From a virus, in the IMG/VR virus record IMGVR_UViG_3300031857_001722, positions 1 through 20,475 of that record: a stretch of DNA of 20,475 bases. The stretch is one strand, 5' to 3'. Made by a program: the position numbers and the translations under genes. Below are positions 17,192 through 20,475 of the stretch, in pieces. Under the pieces are notes generated by a model that saw nothing but the letters and a program-made list of their open reading frames with translations, had not been told where the DNA came from and did not search any database. The first letter of the stretch is position 1. Each line of letters starts with the position of its first letter.

Positions 17192-18805
17192 TTAGCCAGA
17201 CAATTCAATGTACCCACGGTGCCGCGTTGCAGTTGCACCAGCGGATGTCACCAGCTTGATCGTCAAAACGTCACCATCGGATACGGTGATGGCTCCATAC
17301 GAGATGACTTCAAAAGACGCGGCCCCGCTAATCGTGCCAGTAAGAGCTGTGTCCGCAGTGTTTTTGCGCAGCGTATAGGTGTAGGTTTGACCAGCGCCTG
17401 GAGCGTTTTCCACTTGCAAGCGGATTCTGCTGACAACCCCGGAAATTGGCACCGAGAAGAACGTATCAGCTTCAACGGACTGCTGCGCATTGCGGCCAAT
17501 GTAGGTGGTCGTTGCCGCAGCCACCGTGCCGTTGGTCATCAGCGGGAAGTTACTGCTGTTGGTTGGGTTGTAGCCAACTTGACGCGGCAAATTTGCAGTC
17601 ATCAAAGGCAGCACTGCGGAGTTGTTGGCTATACCGCTCTTGCCTGTGCCTGGGTTGCTGACATCGCACCCTGTAATTTGAATACGCCCAGCAAACGTCA
17701 CCGCAATGTTGACGCCATCGGCCTGTTCGTGAGTCAGGCCAGACGCAAAGTTGCCAATGCGGCAGGATGCCAACGCGACAGAAGAGCCGCCGGTAATGCT
17801 GACGCCGTGATAGGTGTTGGTCGTGAGCTTGGAGTTCTTGGCGATTTGCGTGTTGACAAAGCTGATGTTGGAGCCGCCCTCAATCAACACGCCGTGCTTG
17901 CCGTTCTCGCGGATGCGCCCGCCGCTCCAGTTGATGCCATCCACGCCGGATCGAATACGCACACCGTGGCCGTTGGTTTGATATCCGGCCCAGCACTCCA
18001 CAAATTCACACGCCGTGATGTTGGCCGAGGTGCCATCAATGTCCCACCCATCAGTGACGCTGGTGTCCGCGAGCACTTGATTCATAAACAGGTACGCAAC
18101 AACGTCGGACCCGGTAGGCTGGACTTGCACCGCCGTGTTGAATGTTGTGACATCAATGGTGTCGAAAAAGTCGCCACCGCTTTGTTTGACTGCTATACCA
18201 ACAGACGATGTGTTTGTGCCGGTAAAACCAAAATTGCTGATTTTTCCTTTGGAGAAAAACATTCCCGCGCTTGGCGTGCCACCAGACGGTGTGTCACAGA
18301 TCACGCCATAGTTTTGTGCGTACAGAACTTGGAAATCTTGGAACTTGGCGTAGAACGATTCCGCAACCCTGATGCCGGTGGCAAAAGCCTGCACATCAAT
18401 CCGAGTGCATGAGAAGCCGCCGTTGGCTTTGCGCAGCCGAATGCCGTTGCCGGTTGATCCTGTGTTGGTGTTGAACAAAGAGCCAGCGTGGATGGACAAA
18501 TCTTGAACACCGCCACCTACCAAATAACTGCTGTGATTGAAATAAATTCCGTCTGCCGTTGCAGAAGTTTGCAAAATGAAAGTCTTGGCAGCGCCATCAC
18601 CAACAAACAAAACTGCGCTTGTGGTTACAGATAATGCTGCCGTGATTTTGTAGGTCCCTGCCGGCAAATAAATTTTTGCCGCCCCGCTGTTTATTGCAGC
18701 TTGAATAGCGGCGGTATCATCCGCAACCCCATCCCCCACCGCGCCAAAGTCCTTGACGCTCACCACATCATTCAACTTAACCTTATTCTTAAGTGCCTTA
18801 CTCAC
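17192..18805 (-). CDS. Tailspike with pectate-lyase-like beta-helix, 537 aa, GTG start
   Basis: Host-recognition or polysaccharide-degrading tailspike. The motif VSVKDFGAVGDGVADDTAAI at about residues 15-34 is the start of the pectate-lyase superfamily domain; a right-handed beta-helix of repeating short strands rich in Gly, Asn, Val and Ile follows (for example HGVRIRSGVDGINWSGG, HGVLIEGGSNISFVN), then a jelly-roll-like end (SFEVISYGAITVSDGD, YIELSG). Only about 14 residues precede the enzyme domain, so a classic virion-anchoring head domain is absent. GTG 18805 overlaps the previous stop and has GGGAGA upstream. The body uses more G+C than the genes to its right, suggesting exchange of the host-range part. 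Glycan target unknown. Confidence 0.85.
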   Translation of the reverse strand: MSKALKNKVKLNDVVSVKDFGAVGDGVADDTAAIQAAINSGAAKIYLPAGTYKITAALSVTTSAVLFVGDGAAKTFILQTSATADGIYFNHSSYLVGGGVQDLSIHAGSLFNTNTGSTGNGIRLRKANGGFSCTRIDVQAFATGIRVAESFYAKFQDFQVLYAQNYGVICDTPSGGTPSAGMFFSKGKISNFGFTGTNTSSVGIAVKQSGGDFFDTIDVTTFNTAVQVQPTGSDVVAYLFMNQVLADTSVTDGWDIDGTSANITACEFVECWAGYQTNGHGVRIRSGVDGINWSGGRIRENGKHGVLIEGGSNISFVNTQIAKNSKLTTNTYHGVSITGGSSVALASCRIGNFASGLTHEQADGVNIAVTFAGRIQITGCDVSNPGTGKSGIANNSAVLPLMTANLPRQVGYNPTNSSNFPLMTNGTVAAATTTYIGRNAQQSVEADTFFSVPISGVVSRIRLQVENAPGAGQTYTYTLRKNTADTALTGTISGAASFEVISYGAITVSDGDVLTIKLVTSAGATATRHRGYIELSG

Positions 18806-18927
18806 TTCTTATCTCCCTTCTTCTTTGCCTTCTTTTGTTTCATTTCAACAGCGTAATAGACACGTTCACCTTTTTCTTTCCCGTAACGCTTCTTCATTTC
18901 TTTCATCATTGGTTTGTTCACTGGCAT
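18802..18927 (-). CDS. Small lysine-rich protein, 41 aa
   Basis: MPVNKPMMKEMKKRYGKEKG, then ERVYYAVEMKQKKAKKKGDK. A highly basic peptide of a kind often found among podovirus structural genes (pattern MKKxYGxxKGExVYYAxE). It may bind DNA or be a minor virion component; function not established. AAGGAG precedes it, and ATG 18927 is taken rather than ATG 18932, which reads into a stop after four codons. Its stop overlaps the tailspike GTG. Confidence 0.65.
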   Translation of the reverse strand: MPVNKPMMKEMKKRYGKEKGERVYYAVEMKQKKAKKKGDKK

Positions 18928-18938
18928 GTCATTCTCCT

Positions 18939-19340
18939 TTAACGAGTTACACCTTGTTTCTTCTCATAAGTACGTAGAGTTCCTAACCCAAGCATACCTC
19001 CTAAAATATAGAGGAGTATTTCAGTGTCCACTTGTGGTGGTTGGGGCCATCCGTTAATAGAGGCCAGCCAAGCAAGTACATAGTGCCCAATGGCTGCATA
19101 GGCCAACCCAATGCCTCCAATCCACCCACTAAAGGGCCTCCACCCAGCGACAAACAAAGATGGATGTGAAGCCTCTTTGAGGTTTATTTCCATTTGACCT
19201 ACAACCTTCTGCAAGTCACCCGCCTGAGCCATCTTGAACAACTCTATTTCAGCTTCAGCCTTTTTCTGGGGATCAGGCATCCACCTGTCTAATAGAGTCT
19301 TGCCAAAGTCCATTAAGGGGCCAAATAGTAGAGGATTCAT
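18939..19340 (-). CDS. Holin, 3-TM GTA-type, 133 aa
   Basis: Matches the GTA_holin_3TM pattern: an amphipathic N-terminal region with LLDRWMPDPQKKAEAEIELF, then SHPSLFVAGWRPFSGWIGGI (first membrane helix after the WRPF motif), a second hydrophobic stretch (AIGHYVLAWLASINGW) and a third (EILLYILGGMLGLGTLRTYE). It would form membrane lesions to release lysis enzyme at the end of infection. Its ATG lies just after the stop of the DUF6321 gene (TAACATG). No endolysin is visible in the window. Family call is good; role as holin is by family. Confidence 0.78.
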   Translation of the reverse strand: MNPLLFGPLMDFGKTLLDRWMPDPQKKAEAEIELFKMAQAGDLQKVVGQMEINLKEASHPSLFVAGWRPFSGWIGGIGLAYAAIGHYVLAWLASINGWPQPPQVDTEILLYILGGMLGLGTLRTYEKKQGVTR

Positions 19341-19341
19341 G

Positions 19342-19578
19342 TTAGCACTTCCATTTCTTTAGGGCTAGGGCTTTACGGGTAGGACGCCCCTTCTCATCCT
19401 TCATTGGACCCTTGACACCAGACATACGGGCACAGAAGCTCCTCTTACGAGGACCACCCTCGGGCTGTGGAGGCTTAAGGTTACTCCCTGTCTTACTGTT
19501 GTAATAGGCCCTACCCTTGGCAGACAAGCCACCCTCGGGGTTCTTATGCTCCTTACGGAGACTTACACCTTTAGCCAT
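19342..19578 (-). CDS. DUF6321 family protein, 78 aa
   Basis: Basic protein matching DUF6321: SLRKEHKNPEGGLSAKGRAY, then YNSKTGSNLKPPQPEGGPRK, CARMSGVKGPMKDEKGRPTR and KALALKKWKC. This family is common among podovirus-type virion genes; its function is unknown but its basic, Gly/Pro-rich nature suits DNA or RNA contact. AAGGAG precedes ATG 19578. It is followed at once by the holin gene, so both are in the late operon. Confidence 0.8.
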   Translation of the reverse strand: MAKGVSLRKEHKNPEGGLSAKGRAYYNSKTGSNLKPPQPEGGPRKRSFCARMSGVKGPMKDEKGRPTRKALALKKWKC

Positions 19579-19586
19579 AAAACTCC

Positions 19587-20475
19587 TTAAAGAGTAATTG
19601 CAGTTTTAGAGGATAGGGGTTTAATTAGAGCCCCTGTGTTTATGTCAATCTTCAACCCGAGGTCCACATAGGTTCCAATGTAGTCATTCCCGTTAGGCCC
19701 ATAAGGTGTACCCAGTTTCACCAGTTCTGGTGGTGGATAACGTGGGTAGAGGAGACTTGCATCAAAGCCCGTTAGAGAGTAGGCACCAGAAGCAGCAAAG
19801 AGGGAACGTGCCCTTACAAGGGTTGCATCAACCCCAGTGAGGCTATAGCTCCCTGCTGCGGCATTAATGGCCTTCCCTTGTGACAAGGTTGCAGCAGCAC
19901 CTGTGAGCACATAGGAGCCACTCTCGGCATTGATGAATCTGGCACTACCACTGTATTCCAGTGTGGCATCAACGCCTGTGAGGCTGTATGAACCCGCTGC
20001 TGCGTTAACAGCCCGCCCAACAGACAACGTTGCCGCTGCACCCGTGAGGCTATAACTGCCAGCCTCTGCGTTGACATTAGAGGCCCGTAGGAGCGTTGCA
20101 GGAGAGCCGGTAAGGGTGTAGGACCCACTCTCTGCGTTAACGGCTCTAAGGGCCTCTAAAGTGGCTGCAAAGCCCGTTAGGGTGAACGTCCCTGTCTCTG
20201 CATTGATGGTGTACGCTGTGACACCAGCAGCAGGAACCTCCATCTCTGCCCATGAGACATACCAGTTCTTCGCGTAAGTGAGAGTGGCATCAGCACCTGT
20301 GAGGGTGAAGGAGCCAGCAGCAGCGTTTACAGAGCGAGAGGCCGTTAGGGTGTTGTCTACACCTGAGAGGCTGTAGGAACCAGGAGATGCCTCTAGGGCA
20401 CGAAGGGCAACAAGTGTGGCAGCACTACCCGTTAGGTTGTAGGACCCCGGGGAAGCATCTATCTCATAGGCAGTG
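19587..20475 (-). CDS. Repeat-rich probable virion protein, C-terminal part (runs off window)
   Basis: The frame is open from the right edge (codon boundary at 20474) to TAA at 19587; no start lies in the window, so the internal ATG at 20243 is not the true start. Ten copies of a 22-25 residue repeat with the core NAxxGSYxLTGxxATL are seen (examples INAAAGSYSLTGVDATL, VNAESGSYTLTGSPATL). A short insertion of WYVSWAEMEVPAAGV interrupts the third. After the tenth comes a non-repeat end containing KLGTPYGPNGNDYIGTYVDL. Short beta-strand repeats of this kind occur in phage and bacterial surface proteins. Likely a tail or capsid-decorating component because it is in the late operon; the exact role is unknown. 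Confidence 0.6.
   Translation of the reverse strand, partial: TAYEIDASPGSYNLTGSAATLVALRALEASPGSYSLSGVDNTLTASRSVNAAAGSFTLTGADATLTYAKNWYVSWAEMEVPAAGVTAYTINAETGTFTLTGFAATLEALRAVNAESGSYTLTGSPATLLRASNVNAEAGSYSLTGAAATLSVGRAVNAAAGSYSLTGVDATLEYSGSARFINAESGSYVLTGAAATLSQGKAINAAAGSYSLTGVDATLVRARSLFAASGAYSLTGFDASLLYPRYPPPELVKLGTPYGPNGNDYIGTYVDLGLKIDINTGALIKPLSSKTAITL
19747..20475 (-). repeat. Array of ten 22-25 residue coding repeats
   Basis: About 66-75 nt per unit, in frame, with core NAxxGSYxLTGxxATL. Units 7 and 9 have nearly identical protein (NAAAGSYSLTGVDATL) but many synonymous differences at the DNA level, so the repeat is kept by selection on the protein and is not a recent DNA amplification. 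Confidence 0.8.

Noticed and set aside
17219-18412. 397-codon open frame on the plus strand antisense to the tailspike
   Set aside because: It is the mirror of a GC-rich, well-supported beta-helix gene; the amino-acid pattern (Arg/Ala/His-rich, no domain) is that of a shadow frame, and no RBS or promoter precedes it.
20243-20243. ATG 20243 as the start of the repeat protein
   Set aside because: The same frame is open and contains three more repeat units up to the right edge, so the real start lies outside the window.
19747-20475. CRISPR-like array
   Set aside because: The repeats are in-frame coding units of 66-75 nt without unique spacers, and differ at synonymous sites.

Overview
The window looks like part of a tailed double-stranded DNA phage genome, probably a podovirus-like lytic phage with a T7-style replication core. 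The evidence is a bifunctional primase-helicase, a short family-A DNA polymerase, a small OB-fold-type ssDNA-binding protein, a Cas4-like nuclease, a metallophosphatase, ThyX, a B12-dependent (class II) ribonucleotide reductase, two HNH nucleases, a DUF3310 protein, a tail-fibre N-terminus, a pectate-lyase-fold tailspike, a 3-TM holin and a DUF6321 protein. No integrase, repressor or phage RNA polymerase gene is visible. The recognisable promoters are sigma70-like (TTGACA, 17-nt spacer, TA-rich -10), so the parts seen here probably use host RNA polymerase. The gene set recalls cobalamin-RNR podophages such as roseophage SIO1-like or cobavirus-type phages, but host and taxon cannot be fixed from this sequence.

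Layout: (1) 1-265, minus strand, start of a tail-fibre gene; (2) 265-487, a divergent promoter region; (3) 487-1047, an HTH-HNH nuclease; (4) 1048-1805, a 758-nt gene-free interval with a promoter-hairpins-terminator unit (candidate ncRNA), then a G-quadruplex motif, a 24-nt alternating purine-pyrimidine tract and two perfect DnaA boxes (candidate origin); (5) 1806-4785, a block of small genes, five of them preceded by variants of one structured leader; (6) 4810-6126, a deaminase, a methyltransferase and small coupled genes; (7) 6202-6345, a promoter with an overlapping dyad and a very AT-rich leader; (8) 6349-16750, the replication and nucleotide-metabolism operon, densely packed with ATGA/GTGA/TTGA overlaps; (9) a bidirectional terminator at 16767-16786; (10) 16828-20475, minus strand, the late genes: three tiny GC-rich genes, tailspike, small basic protein, holin, DUF6321 protein and a repeat-rich probable virion protein that runs off the window.

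How the genes fit together: RNR makes deoxynucleotides, a dCMP-deaminase-like enzyme plus ThyX would supply dTMP, and the DUF3310 protein may act in nucleotide phosphorylation. Primase-helicase, polymerase and SSB copy the genome, and the Cas4-like nuclease, metallophosphatase and HNH enzymes process DNA. A methylase-like protein may modify it. The minus-strand genes build the host-recognition apparatus and lyse the cell. The most unusual features are the repeated structured leaders at 1968-4064, the promoter-to-terminator non-coding unit at 1107-1416, the origin-like cluster at 1475-1642, and several events at gene junctions: a 31-bp tandem duplication, two long overprinted overlaps and a relay of mini-ORFs.
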